A stretch of DNA of 64,000 nucleotides from Tamarix chinensis (Eukaryota > Streptophyta > Magnoliopsida > Caryophyllales > Tamaricaceae), in NCBI GenBank assembly GCA_030549775.1, contig CM060173.1, positions 66,468,367-66,532,366 of the forward strand, read 5' to 3'. Made by a program: the position numbers and the translations under genes. Positions 1-11,458 of the stretch are shown here, one piece after another (positions within the stretch are counted from its first letter, which is position 1; the number at the start of each line of letters is the position of its first letter). The notes beneath the pieces are model-generated. The model was not told where the DNA came from. It did no database searches and saw only the letters and a list, made by a program, of their open reading frames with translations.

Positions 1-277
1 GGTATTGACATTCGACATCTTCATTAGACCTTATTTAGTAGTTACTCTATTTATACCTTTTTCATATATATATGCTCAATACATATTTTGTTTATTACTA
101 TCAATTAAGGAATCAAAGAAGACAACTGTTCCTACTAGAAAAACCAAGAAAGGTACTAGAATGAACATCACAAGATAGGGCATTGCTAAAGGATAGAGAG
201 CTAAATCTTAAAAATCAGTTACCCTATAAAATATTCCTTCTTCCCAAAAACGCCAACTTCCACTAGCATTAGTTTTA

Positions 278-1478
278 TTGTATTTCTATGCCCAAAACTA
301 CCTCGGGGATAATTATATTTTCATTGATTGTCATCCTGAGTATGTCGGAAGGGACGATGCGACTTACATGGTATCAATGGTTGACATAAGTGACATTTAT
401 AATCAGGAATGGATGTCAACCACGAGTGTTGCCATTTTTTTCACAAAAGCATTATTTCATATTTCAGATTTTAGTACTTTGGTGCAATTGGAATTTTTAT
501 GACCTATTTTATGAGTTATTAGTTATTAAGAAATATGTGTTGTTATTATCGTCTATAGGTTGGTAGCTAGTTGCACTGCGATGGAGGGAATGATGTCCTC
601 TATTGTGTTTGTGTGCCCATACTACATAGCTGACAGTAGTACAATAACAGAGTATAGGCACATAAACTATTTAGCGAATCACATTTTAATTAAGGGACAC
701 AACAAGCTCTATCTCATTCCTCACCTTGCAAATGAACATTGGGTTTTGTACACCGTCCGACCTGATCATAATAAAGTCTATGTATTTGATTCCTTTCAAA
801 CCTATGACGTGCCTTTTGAGTTCGCTCATCATGGTGGGAAGGAATTTATTAACATGTTAGTATACTTCTCACTTCTTACTTCATTAGCTTATTTATACAT
901 ATATATATTCTACTTTCATTATTTGAGGTATATATAGTTACAATATTACATATCTAACACTCATGGTGGGAAGGAATTTATTGACATGTTAGTATACTTT
1001 CATTATTTGTTAGACACTACAGACGACATATCAAAGGAGAAGTGGGAATGGTGTCCTAAACCCAAAGAATCTTCAATATAATCCTATCATGGTAAGTAGG
1101 AAGACAACTGTTTTGTATTTTTTTTAATTCAAATTAATATCTAATAGTTAGAGAGATAACTGAATTCATTTGTTAGTGTCCACAACAACAAAATTGTGAT
1201 GATTGTGGATAGTATGTATGTAGAGGATGGGATCTTATAGTCTAGAATAGATCGGTCAACATAGATCCAAGCCATCTAGGTTGGCTTTTCCATACTTTTC
1301 TATTAATGAATCATGACATATATTTTTGACCTAATGGCTAACTATATATTAATTGAAATATGGGCGTTGTAGTTTTTCATCGATGAATATGTACAAGGCC
1401 AGCAATACAATGTTGATGAAATTGATGAAGTTAGAGACCAGTGGGCTAAGCACGTGCACTCATTCATTTGGTGTTAGG
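278..1478 (+). pseudogene. Ulp1-like cysteine protease (C48) of a CACTA element, broken
   Basis: Ulp1-family (C48) domains in CACTA and Mutator-type transposons resemble SUMO proteases; their role in transposition is not settled. Coding pieces appear in order. A first piece is at 278-502 (DDATYMVSMVDISDIYNQEW). A second, at 560-862, holds the His and Asp of the triad in NEHWVLYTV and VYVFDSF. A third, near 1181-1250, reads QNCDDCG, a stop, then YVCRGWDL, which is the Gln/Cys part of the active site. The C-terminus at about 1380-1478 reads YNVDEIDEVRDQWAKHVHSF. The gaps look like introns plus damage. The TAG between Gly and Tyr of the DCGxYVC motif destroys the gene, and a short duplication (829-1002) disrupts one exon border. 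The family is clear from the motifs; exact exon limits are not. Confidence 0.75.
829..1002. repeat. Short tandem duplication inside the Ulp1 relic
   Basis: The stretch containing GGTGGGAAGGAATTTATT occurs at about 837 and again at about 964, with the same flank (ACATGTTAGTATACTT). The two copies are about 127 bp apart. The related fragment at 27481-27600 (minus strand) runs straight through without the second copy, so the duplication is private to this relic. Confidence 0.75.
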
Positions 1479-1779
1479 TAGCGATCTATATATTCTACAT
1501 ACATTTTTAGGTTCATATTTTTCCTACATCTTTCGGTGTTCTAGCCTAGATCTTTGAACCTTTTACTTTGGGGTATAGAGCTACTAAGTTGAGGTATGCC
1601 TACTAATTTTGATTCTTAAGTATGGCTGGTGTATTGAGACATGCATACCAATTATAGATTGATTGAAATTATGGTGTGATTGTAGATTTGGTATGAATTG
1701 ATGTTGTTTTACATTGCAGATTTGGTAATTATTTGAACATACAATTGTGTATATGGGTAGGAACAAAATAGAAAAATTA

Positions 1780-3130
1780 TTAAAAAAAACTATAAATTTA
1801 ATAACGGTTCTTATTAAGAACCATTATTAAAACAACGTATTTAATCTCAAATTTATGCTCAATTAATACGTATTAAGGTTTAATAAATGTATGATCAGTC
1901 CTTACAACCCTTATTGGATGATAAAATCATAATAACGGTTCTTAATAAAAACCGTTAATAAAATAAATGTTTTAATAACGGTTCTAATGAAAAATGTTAT
2001 TAAAACATAAGTTTTATTTACTGTTTTTATTAAAAACCGTTATTAAAACTTTTCATTTAATCTCAAATTTATGCTTATTTAATACGTATTAGTGTTTAAT
2101 AAATGCATAATCAGTGACTGAAACACAAATTCGATTATGTTTTAACAACGGTTTTTGTAATAACTATTATTAATACCTGGTTTTCCACAATGGTATTTAC
2201 TTATAAACTGTTATTGAACCTTTTTTTAGAATGGTTTAATGAAAAAATGTTATTAAAACCTTTTTTTAACAACAGTTTTTAGTTTAAAACCATTATTAAA
2301 TATGAAGTTTACGCACATATTCGCAGTTGTTTGTATATTTTTTATAACGGTTTTGAATCGTTATGAAAGATTTAATGACGAGTGGGTCAATAACGGTTAA
2401 AAACCGTTATTAAAACTATAAAATAACCGTTATTTAAACCCCTTTATGAAGTAGTCACAACAACATAAACTATCAAAGACAACGGTTATTTATATAACCT
2501 ACAACATGTAACATTCGTTATAAATGTAAGCAATGTATTTAAGAGACTTCAAAGACAATATTTTCGGTCGTCGTTGTGGAAAGTTTTTTACAATGGGTGT
2601 TTCCCCATTGTTAATCATCACGATATCTATTGTTGAAGATTTAAGACAACGGGTAAACACCCATTGTTAATCTTAGAGATATCCGTTGTCGAATAACAAA
2701 GACAATGGTTAAACACCCGTTGTTAATCTTTAAGATATCCGTTGTCGAATAAAAAAGACAACGGTTAAAAACCCGTTGTTAATCTTGAAGATATCCATTG
2801 TCGAATTAGAAAGACAATGGTTGAACATCCGTTGTTATTCTTAAAGATATCTGTTGTCGAATAGCAAAGACAATGGTTAAAAACATGTTGTGAATTTTCA
2901 ATATATCCATTGTCGAATACAAAAGACAATGGTGAAGAACCCATTGTCAATCTTTCAGTTACCCGCTGCAATTATGTTTTCACAACGGGTAATAACCCGT
3001 CGTTAATATCAAATTTAATTATTGTAGATTTTTTTATACATCGGGTATTTAACCATTGTGGTGTTAGACATTACCTGTTGTTTCATATTTCAACAACGGG
3101 TGCTTAATCGTTGTTGAGGTTATATTCAAA
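1780..3130. repeat. CACTA subterminal repeat array
   Basis: Two blocks are visible. From 1800 to about 2460 the motif is TAACGGTT...AACCGTTA in both orientations, forming many small hairpins. From about 2460 to 3120 the motif changes to units of about 50-60 bp containing GACAACGGTTAAA and ACCCGTTGT, spaced by GATATCCGTTGTCGAAT. Clusters like this bind the element-encoded TnpA-type protein in known CACTA elements. The second block matches the array at 18503-18917, which ends in a true CACTA terminus. Confidence 0.75.
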
Positions 3131-4790
3131 ACCCGCTATATATACGTTTTTATTTTCAACCTAAACATGCTTTATACACAATCTGTTATATTCAACTTGA
3201 ACCTGCTTTATATACTCCATACTATATTTAAAACCTGATATACATATGTATACATACACACTGACATATATAAATATAATATGATCCTGCTATATACACG
3301 TTTATATTCAACCTAAACCTCCTTTATACACAATTGGTTATATATAACATGAACCTGCTTTATTATATCCAAAACCATCTATATACAATCCATACTATAT
3401 CCAAAACATGTTATATTCACAATCAATTGTATACAACCTAAACTTGATATATGGATATATAAAATAAGACTACACATAAATCACAATTTCATGTGCTGGT
3501 AGATCCTTAACCACGCAAAGTTGTTCCATCTTTTGAACTTGAATCCAGTAATAGTTTCACCACCTATGTTTCTCAGCATACAACAATGATCTATGATTTG
3601 TAGTGGACATTATTTACAAGAATATAAAATGGGGAAGAATGTCAAGTCCATGCCCCAAATCTCAACCTGCTCAAAATTATCTGCAAGGAAATAAAACCCA
3701 ACTGAGGAAAATTTCTCCAACTGAGAATTCAATGACTTTCATAAAACCAATCAACTGATCAGTGGTTAACAAAAATATAAGACATTAAAAATAAATAAGA
3801 AGCATAAAACTGACATATGGACAAGTCAACTTAGCATAAATGCAACAGATAATTGCATAATAATCAAGAGAGAGAGTGTGTGTGTGTGTATCAAATGTTA
3901 TTTATATTTGTCAAGGGGGATATTTGACGTGTTTGTCTTTTCATTAACCATATTGGCTATTTTATCTGGTATTAAATTGGATTAATTATTTTATTTTTTA
4001 GAATAAGCAATGTTGATATTAGATATATTGATATTAGAACTCATGAACAGCTAAAGAAGTAATAGTTCAACAATGATATAATTAGTTATGTATTCCAAGA
4101 TCTTTTTATAGTTTTTTACCTATTTAGGAGGTACATGTAGGTGGTTTAAGTACGAAGTAAATATGGGGTTGAGATACCAATATTTCGACATATTATATAA
4201 GATTTTTAGTTTGTCAATAATGCATATTTCCGATGGGCAATGACGAAACATTACATAACTCATATGTACTAATACACTCCGATAACTAATGATATGTATC
4301 TATATGCAACTAATATGTATTGATATATACTAAGAAAACTACTTTGTGACAATAAAAACATATTCTATATCGTTCTTGACACTCTAATACTCCTACATAG
4401 CAATTACAACATATCCCCGGCAATGATTTTGTTGCTTGGGTCAAAGTAGTCACTTTTGTTGTAGTCATGCCTATTTCATGAATGATAGGTTTATTGGTTT
4501 TTATTATGTTGTCTTGTCATTAGTGATATTGAAGAAGAAAACATTTTATATTCTATTTGGTTTTTCTCTTGAACCAAGAGAGGAAGATATGGAATTTGTA
4601 TTCGGTTTCCATAGGATTGGCAAAGGCCATGGCCCTAATTTTTTTTCCCAAGATTCTTTTGGTGGTCCATATAGTAATACTTTAATTCTATTCATGTTTG
4701 TCCAAGTTCTTCATGAGTTTTTAGACTGCATATATAAGTACAGGTGAAACAATCAAAAAGTTTCAGCATAAGTAGTGGAGGATTGTGAAT
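3131..4790. other. AT-rich stretch without a recognisable gene
   Basis: It begins with weak repeats around AACCTGCTTTATA and ATATATCCAAAAC to about 3480, perhaps the decayed end of CACTA-1. A (GA)n(GT)n microsatellite sits at 3867-3890. A 103-codon open frame at 4436-4747 has no motif I recognise and unremarkable composition, so I do not call it a gene. Confidence 0.6.
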
Positions 4791-4800
4791 TTTAAGTAAA

Positions 4801-4912
4801 GGTTCTAGGTTCAATCCCTTTAACAATGCATGAAACCAGCAAGGAGTTTAGCTTAATTGATGGAAGACTAAAATTTTTATATAAAGGTCGCAAGTTCAAT
4901 TCCAACGAAGAA
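4801..4912 (+). mobile_element. tRNA-like SINE head (pol III A and B boxes)
   Basis: TAGCTTAATTG at 4849-4859 fits the pol III A box (TRGYNNANNNG), and GTTCAATTC at 4894-4902 fits the B box (GWTCRANNC). The spacing of about 45 bp is tRNA-like. A second B box, GTTCAATCC, lies at 4809-4817 with the remains of another head before it. No acceptor-stem complement or full tRNA fold is visible, so a SINE relic or tRNA pseudogene is more likely than a working tRNA. Ends and target duplications were not resolved. Confidence 0.45.
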
Positions 4913-5194
4913 TAACACTAATATTACACTTATAAGTTATATCATTCATTAGAAAGCAACAACTATGTAAGAATAAAATTCAAAGTTAGGTACTGACTTT
5001 TCTAAAATGATTATTTTTTAACAAAAAATGAATTCTAAATTGTCATTATTTTTGGAAGGGAAGGAATATAACATATTGGTAGTATGTGTTTGCATAACAA
5101 AAGAAAATTATAGCCTTGCTTTTGATGATCGTGTATCTTCTGTCCTATCTTTGCAAGTATTATATAGGAAAACCCTATATTATTTCATTATTAT

Positions 5195-5446
5195 TTGGTT
5201 TGTGTGAATGCAACAATAACAGCTCAGGCCGATGGTATAGTGACAGATGAGACAATACAACAAACATTTCGTGAAACAAAGGACGGCTTTACCAGTCTTG
5301 TAGGACGAGTATGGAGTACTAGACCAAATATGGAAACTATGGGATCATGCTGCCTAGTTGGTATGATATCACAAAATACCCTTTTTGTCGTGAGCCTTGG
5401 AGATTCCTGAGCTGTTTTGGGGAAGAAAGTTAGCCTACAATACTGA
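5195..5446 (+). pseudogene. Exon relic of a clade-D type PP2C protein phosphatase
   Basis: PP2C phosphatases are Mg/Mn-dependent Ser/Thr phosphatases; in plants, clade D members act with SAUR proteins at the plasma membrane. The frame reads TIQQTFRETKDGFTSLVGRV, then MGSCCLVGMISQNTLFVVSL, then GDS, a stop (TGA, 5408-5410), then AVLGKKVS. This matches the PP2C block containing GSCCLVG...LYVANLGDSRAVLG, with the conserved Arg codon after GDS changed to TGA. There is no ATG at the start; the piece looks like one internal exon. Exons for the first DGHGG motif or the C-terminal metal-binding Asp residues were not found nearby. It is either a decayed host gene or a fragment carried here by a transposon. 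Confidence 0.8.
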
Positions 5447-6800
5447 TATAGGATTTTTCTAGTTATAGCTTGCAATTATTAGCTTCATCCTCTAAAAATA
5501 CAATCAAAATGATTGAAAATTTTACACATAAGAATGATTTTGGCAGTTAGCTTGTCCAATGGAGGATGTGGAAGGAACCAACTAATATTTTTTCCCTTAA
5601 TCATTTTCCTTCACATATGACAATGCAGGAAACAAGTAAAGCCTAACATTGAACAAATGCCTTGATATAAGAGCGTCCACCTTCATTTTAATTTTCCTTA
5701 TCGAAAATTGTGATGAATTGACTGTTGTTCTAAGTACACATCAAGAGCCCTTCTCCAAGGTCAAATTCATTCAAGCATTCAACATCTTGAATCAACAAGG
5801 GTCCTGAGGCATCTAATAAACACAAGCACTAGCCACTTTGTTGCCTATTTTGTGAATGGTTTTAAGTCCTTTAGGGCATATAACACCAGCCATGGGGAGT
5901 TCAATGGAATTGAATGCAAGCATTTCAGTTAAGAAAATCAACCCAAATATGCCTATGACAATGGGCATTTTCTTCAACTTTCTTAACATCATCTTCATAA
6001 CTCCCTCTCTTCCTTATATCCTAAAATTTTTTTTTCTTTTTTTTCAATTGTTTTTTGATTTTTGATTTTTTTTACATTATTTTTTTTAAAAAAAATCTCC
6101 ATCAAACATAAGAAATCTCCTTTATTAGCATAAATAAATATATTTCTTTCACATACACACATACACAACCATTCTTTATATCCATAACGATATGATTTCC
6201 TTCCACTAGCTTTAAGTGAAGGTAATGAAGAAAAGTATATGTTCCTTGTATAGGCTCAAAAGGGTATCTATGGGGTTTACATCTTGTATACACAAATCAA
6301 GTTAAGTTATTTGGTCATGTGATGGAAAATTCCTCAGCTGCCTTTATCATTTTGTCAATCAGAGCATGTTTTGACTATAAGCTTTGACTAGCACAAGAGT
6401 AAGTTCTAGTAATCTCTATAGTCCATTACAAGATCTATGGCAAATAATTTGAACAAAACAATTAAATGTATATGAGGTTTACAAAGAAAATTTTGAAGCC
6501 AAGAAACATAGATGATTTTGTGTAAATTCTCTAAGAAAAAAAGAAAGATACATATGGTTCAAAAGCTCACTGAGGAATGTGATGAATCTCAACATACCAT
6601 GTTGGTGATTAGACAATCATACATATTCTTTCTCCATTCAAATTTAGGCACGTAGATATGTGTTCCCTATATCAAAATTAACACAAAAAATCTCCACTTA
6701 CTTTATCTCAATTTCATGATCATCTTTTGTTAAATTTCAAAGATATATTCCTCATTGACTAATTAAGGGTTCTACGACTCTAAAAACACTAAACACTATA
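5447..6800. other. Unassigned stretch
   Basis: No convincing gene is visible. A 61-codon minus-strand frame (5813-5998) has one hydrophobic segment (IVIGIFGLIFLTEMLAF) but no supporting neighbours. Poly-T runs lie at 6028-6080. The region between 6300 and 6800 may include the eroded 3' side of element J. Confidence 0.5.
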
Positions 6801-6849
6801 AAAAAACTAAACACTGTAAAAAAAAATCGAAACAATTTTTTTTGACACG

Positions 6850-7110
6850 TACATAAAACAAATGCACCCCCACACTTAAATCACACTTTGTCCTCAATGT
6901 GTAAAAAACTAAAGAAACATGTAATTTAAGGTATGGAGATAAAAAAAATAAATAAATAACTAGAGGATAGAAAACTCCCTCATGACATTGGGTTGCCTCC
7001 CAAGTAGCGCTTGTTTTTATGTCTTCAGCCTGACATGGTATCGGTTTTTCTCGTTCAAGGTGGATACGTCCACTTCAAAGCTGCTTCACCAAATCCTTCC
7101 TTATGATGAT
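6850..7110 (-). other. 3' internal region of element J
   Basis: On the minus strand this carries CGCTACTTGGGAGGCAACCC and, further on, TTTAAGTGTGGGGGTGCA. These are recurrent marks near the 3' end of Athila/Tat-like retrotransposons. No open frame of note crosses it, and the 3' LTR that should follow at lower coordinates is missing. Confidence 0.55.
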
Positions 7111-7255
7111 CATCTTTATCCTGCAAGGAAGAAAAATATAAAATGTTAGATTTAATGAAAGATTTGATCCAGCAAGAACGTAACTTACCTAGTATAGAAT
7201 TTAATCTTGTGTGTAGAGAGAGAATGTTTTGCCTAATGTCCATGTACGGTAATCT

Positions 7256-8350
7256 CTATATCGAAGGAACATATTTTCCTATCTTAAAATCTTTAAACAC
7301 GTCCTTCCAACATAACCTCTCCTTTGGAGCATCACGCTTCTTATTAAATGTATCCAAGGTGATTTGATTACTCTCTTCACTCTTGGATCCATATAACCTG
7401 CTAAAAGAGGGAAAACTAGGAGTGTGGTTAGCATAAATAAAATCAATGTGGTTCAAAGGCCTACCTTGAGTCTCATCGTCATCTCCAAGCAAAAGTGGGG
7501 AATAAATGTTCAAAGATGGTATATGGTAGGCGAAAGTGATAGTTTTGTCATCCATATACTTCTCTTTGTTCAATTGATCCTCATTTTGATGAGATTCTTC
7601 TTCTACTTTTATAAGCTCTTCTTCCACTTGATCTTGCTCTTCAATGTTTTTCATGGAAACCTCCTCAACTAGCTCATCCTCATATTCAGATATGGCATCA
7701 TCATCCTCATAACCTAGACTTGAATTTGGAATTGAAGTACTAGAGAGCTCTTCTTGTGCTTGTGATTGATTCATCAGGTTGACCATATAACCCATTTTCT
7801 CCTCTATCACTGACACACTTTCCTTTTTGTCTAATCTGATTTGCATTAGTTGATTTAGTCTTTCTACCAACTGGTTTTGATCATTTATCAGTTCTTCAAG
7901 AAGCTTATCCATTTTTTCTGAACTTGAGGGTTCTGAAACTGGAGAAGATTCTTGTTGAGGATATTGATAATATTTTGAAGCTTCATATTCACATATGTAA
8001 GGGTCTTGATATGGCACTTGACACTGATCATTCATCTCCCATCCAAAGTTGGGTTGATGCCTCATTCCCGAATAGTATGTCCTTGTATAGGGATCATGTC
8101 CTTGAAAACCATTAAAGGACTGAGCATCATATTGTGTCCATCCTCCTCCTCTTATAACTTGTTCATGGTAAGCATATGGATATCCTTGCGTATGACACAC
8201 TCTGCTTGTATTAATAACTCTAGCTTCACGTACCTGCAAAACAAGAGCAGTGAGTTTGTTAAGTTTATCAATTAGACTACTCAGACTTACCTCATTTACT
8301 CTTGCATTCAGATTCATGCAAAGGTGTCCATAACCCAAGGATCCTCTCAT
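7256..8350 (-). CDS. Gag-like protein of element J (364 codons)
   Basis: This is the longest intact frame in the window. The mid-part (about residues 70-115) reads GWTQYDAQSFNGFQGHDPYT and then HQPNFGWEMND. That resembles the spacer of Athila/Tat gag proteins where a tract like YSNTYNPGWRNHPNFSW precedes the coiled region. Residues about 140-205 are rich in Leu/Gln/Glu and likely coiled coil (KMDKLLEELINDQNQLVERL). Residues 215-270 are very acidic. No zinc knuckle, protease or reverse transcriptase is encoded. It starts about 160 bp after the primer site, as expected for a first ORF. It has no stop codons although the surrounding element is truncated, so it may have decayed little. Function beyond a structural gag role is unknown. 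Confidence 0.6.
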   Translation of the reverse strand: MRGSLGYGHLCMNLNARVNEVSLSSLIDKLNKLTALVLQVREARVINTSRVCHTQGYPYAYHEQVIRGGGWTQYDAQSFNGFQGHDPYTRTYYSGMRHQPNFGWEMNDQCQVPYQDPYICEYEASKYYQYPQQESSPVSEPSSSEKMDKLLEELINDQNQLVERLNQLMQIRLDKKESVSVIEEKMGYMVNLMNQSQAQEELSSTSIPNSSLGYEDDDAISEYEDELVEEVSMKNIEEQDQVEEELIKVEEESHQNEDQLNKEKYMDDKTITFAYHIPSLNIYSPLLLGDDDETQGRPLNHIDFIYANHTPSFPSFSRLYGSKSEESNQITLDTFNKKRDAPKERLCWKDVFKDFKIGKYVPSI

Positions 8351-8510
8351 AGCTACCTGAAAACACTAACACTTTAAAGGAAAAGGTTAATATCAAAACA
8401 CACAAAAAATCCTAAGAAAATCTAAAACAAAACTAAAAGAAAAAAATAAAAAAACATTAAAAATAAAAGACACACTAAAAATACTAGCAAAATAGAGGTG
8501 AAGTTACCAA

Positions 8511-8529
8511 TCCCCGGCAACGACGCCAA
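8511..8529 (-). other. Primer binding site of element J
   Basis: The minus strand reads TTGGCGTCGTTGCCGGGGA directly after the LTR end. It differs by one base from the TTGGCGCCGTTGCCGGGGA typical of Athila/Tat-type Ty3/gypsy elements, where a tRNA primes minus-strand synthesis. Confidence 0.8.
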
Positions 8530-8533
8530 AAAT

Positions 8534-10344
8534 TGGTGCGACCGTAGCCGGCACGCAATTTAAACCCTCTTGTTGTCAATTGTAGCACTGGTAAATAAGG
8601 GTATCGTTCTAGCCGGGGATTGAGAGGGCTCACCTCTAATTAACTAGCTTGGAAATAAAACTAAAACTAAAAATAAAAATCCTAAATAACACAGAATAAA
8701 TAAATAAGAAAAATACTAATGGGGGTTGGAAAATTAATAATAAAATAATAAAAGGAATAAAATAAAACAAACTAATAAGAATAAAAATAACGAAAAATAA
8801 TGGGAAACCGCATATATGAGAAATATGTTAGGGAAATCAAAATTCACCACTAGATTAGGTCGTAATATAATATTTATTTCTAAGTCATCTTTTAATCGTG
8901 AGAAGGAGATCGACCAATTTGCACACTAAACGCAGGTCCATACACCTTATATTACTTCCCTTATCTAATTAATATGACCACATGACTATATTAACCCTAT
9001 TAAATACTAGCAGTATAGTAGCAGCAAGCGGCTCCTATATTAAACTAGATTTAATGCATTAAGTGTAAGTGGAAGGCTGTCAATCTAAGTACCCAGACTG
9101 GTACAAAACGCATGTCTAGCTGTATTTCCTATCCTTGACCCACACGTATCGAAACGTTTTACCACTTCGGTTAGAATCACGAAACAATTAGGTGAATTGC
9201 TATCTAACATAGCTGCAATTTATACATATAAATTCTAGTATATTTAGATGGCCACCTAGCAGGTAAATAATCCTGCATACTATCACTTATGAGGAACTAG
9301 AACAAGGCATGCACCAAATAAACTATACTTGACAAAATTATACATATAAACAATAGCAATTAACATAGAGTCAAGAAACAATCTCACGAAACAAAGAAAA
9401 TAAAATTATAATTCAAATCATAATCAAGGGTTTCAATTCATTCGCTAACAATAAACAATGAGTCAGCCATAATTAAAGAATTAATTACACAAAAATATAT
9501 ATCTAAAATATAAATTAAAAATAAGAGAAAGAAATAATCGGAATTAATTTTGGATAAAAGATCAAGAATTTATTCAGATAAAAATTAATTTTATCTCAAA
9601 TAAATTCTACCGGTATAAATTCTTCTCTAATTTTCTCTTCTCTCAGTGGCCTTAATTTCCATGCAATTCTTTCTTTTTCCTTTTTTTTCCTTTTTCGGGC
9701 TGAAGGCTGTCGGCTGACGGGGCTGACACTGCTGCAGTGCTACTGCGCGTTTCTCTTCTCTTGGTGGCCTTGGTTTCTCGTGCTGAAGGCTGCGTTCTCT
9801 CCTCTGTGTCGCTCTCCACAGAGCGTCGGAAGGCTCTGCCTTCTACCGTCCCCCCAGACGCGCCCAGCTGCACTCTCCTGAGCCTTTGAAGGCTCTGTCA
9901 CGTCCCCCTTTTTTATAATTTTCTATTCCCTCCATTTTACTTCTGTCGCTGCTCCCCTCCTTCCACGTCAGCCATGACGGCTGAATCCCTTCTCACACTT
10001 TCGCCCGATTCCTCTTCTTCTGCCTGGTTTGAGGTCTTGTTTGGCGTCGTTTTGTTTGCTTTTTCCAAGCCTTTGGGCCTTCGGCCTTTGGCTATTGGTC
10101 CAAAGGTCTTATTTTTTTTTCTTTTATTTAAAAATAAAACCTATAAAATAAAATTCAATAAATATCAATAAATAATATTTTTTTCTAAATTTACTTAATT
10201 TATATTATTTTAGCTCAAATAATAAAATTTATGTAATTTTTACCACTTAAGAATAAAATAATAATTATTCCCCTATATTAGTTAAATAAACTACCAAAAA
10301 CTAAGATTATAAGGGTACAAAATGTGTCAAATATGAACTCATCA
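8534..10344 (-). repeat. LTR of element J
   Basis: On the minus strand the LTR starts TGATGAGTTCATATTTGACA at 10344, a common start for Athila-like LTRs. It ends in CGCA or CGCACCA at 8537 or 8534, immediately before the primer site. Length is about 1.8 kb. Part of it (9650-9910) is GC-rich and gives a spurious reading frame. No second copy is in the window. Confidence 0.75.
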
Positions 10345-11093
10345 CCAACCGCCCGCTAGCCTTCTCCTCCTGCTCTCTTCTTCTCCCACGCCGGACCATC
10401 ATTTCTGCCATGATCGAGCATGCCGGCGCCTGCAACCCGGCCACCACCTACCTCCCTCTCCCTCTCTCTCTTCCCTTGTCATTTTCTTTCCTTTTTCGAG
10501 CCAAACATGCTCTTGGACCACACCCCGCATGCCCTTCTCCCTTATCCTTCTTCTCCCCTCTCTTCCCCTGGCAACCGACCGTCGCCTGCACCTACGTACT
10601 TTCGCCGGCCAACCGCCTTCTCCCCCTGCCTCACCCTCTTATTTTTCTCATCCTCACTAGCCCTTCATTCCCACATTTGTTTGAGCCCTACTCCCTCCCC
10701 AAGATCCCTCTCCTCTCCTTCCTTCTCCCTCCATTTTTCCACGTTTTTTTCATCACCGCCGCCAACCGCCGTCCTAACCACCACAACCAGCCCTTGCGCC
10801 GCATCCTGCCACCACCCCCTATTGGCCTGCACCATCACACCACCCCTCGAGCCCCTGCACTTCCCCCCTTCTCCACCCCTTCCTTTTTCTCCCCAATTTT
10901 TGTATGTGGAACTTCTTTCAAATTGTATTTCATTTTCTTAGCCTTAGCACTTGGTACTGGAACGGTATGAGTGAACCGGTCTGGTACTAAGTGTGGCGGT
11001 AATACTCCCAAAGTTCACGCTTTATTAATTTGCTTCCGCTAATTTCCTTTTAATTAATGAAATTTTTCAGTAGTGAATTTTGGGGGTGTTACA
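10345..11093 (+). repeat. Element A: truncated, internally deleted member of the long-LTR family
   Basis: The right end (about 10935-11093) matches the terminal segment of B, C and D. It runs from CTTAGCCTTAGCACTTGGTA through GGTACTAAGTGTGGCGGTAA to GGGGGTGTTACA. The left part (10345-10900) is C/T-rich and translates to the same proline/serine-rich nonsense frame as the matching block of B (24070-25080, minus strand), for example FHVFFITAA against FLVFFITAS. The AT-rich middle present in B is missing; the junction is near 10910-10922. The left end was lost where J abuts it, so no TSD can be tested (right flank GCCGT). Confidence 0.8.
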
Positions 11094-11458
11094 GCCGTGC
11101 TCCAACATAAAATAATAGTATATCATATGAAATATAGGTTATATAAAACATAACTGAAACTATATGTATACATAAATAGATACTTTGAATTTCAAAAATC
11201 TTAAATATTCACAATTTGTATGACATCATCATATACAGGACCATGCATAGAGTCGAGCCAATAACACATTTTGCATGAAGGATAGACTATAAAAACTATC
11301 TAATAATTCCTACAATTCAAGAGATTACATGTTTAGTAATAAAAAATTTTCATTAATATATTGCATAAATTTAAATTCTTACTTTTGAATGTATGGAGCA
11401 AAAAATAATTTCTTTTGAGGATGTGCACAAAACTTATAAATGAATATAATAACAAGAA

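Larger units (their letters stand above)
1..3130 (+). mobile_element. CACTA-1: 3' end of a CACTA (En/Spm) DNA transposon
   Basis: Seen: a broken Ulp1-like protease gene on the plus strand (278-1478) is followed by about 1.3 kb of short inverted and direct repeats built on AACGGTT/AACCGTT and then CAACGGGT/ACCCGTTG. Many plant CACTA elements carry a Ulp1-like gene next to the transposase and dense subterminal repeats before the CACTA terminus. I infer that the window opens inside such an element, with the transposase lying to the left. No clean CACTA terminus was found after 3130; the weaker AACCTGCTTTATA-type repeats at 3130-3480 may be more of the same end. Confidence 0.7.
6800..10344 (-). 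mobile_element. Element J: truncated Athila/Tat-like Ty3/gypsy retrotransposon
   Basis: Read on the minus strand the order is LTR (10344 to about 8534), primer binding site (8529-8511), one long gag-like ORF (8350-7256) and two 3' landmarks. The landmarks are the reverse complement of GGGTTGCCTCCCAAGTAGCG near 6990 and a GTGGGGGTGCA stretch near 6865 followed by decay. Both are familiar from the 3' internal region of Athila/Tat-type elements. No pol gene and no second LTR is present, so the copy is either a gag-only derivative that lost its 3' LTR or a truncated deletion product. Its LTR start abuts the remaining part of element A, so J probably inserted into A. Confidence 0.75.

Noticed and set aside
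4436..4747. 103-codon plus frame
   Set aside because: No recognisable domain, no neighbouring exons, ordinary for AT-rich DNA of this length.
5813..5998. 61-codon minus frame with one hydrophobic stretch, possibly DUF1218-like
   Set aside because: Similarity too weak and no second membrane segment or cysteine pattern; could not be supported.
10410..10970. 186- and 173-codon plus frames with Pro/Leu-rich text
   Set aside because: Same block of the long-LTR family (element A); low-complexity composition and overlapping frames.
11094..11098. Target duplication for element A (GCCGT)
   Set aside because: The left end of A is missing, so no partner can be compared; GTAGCCGG near 8545 is inside the J LTR.
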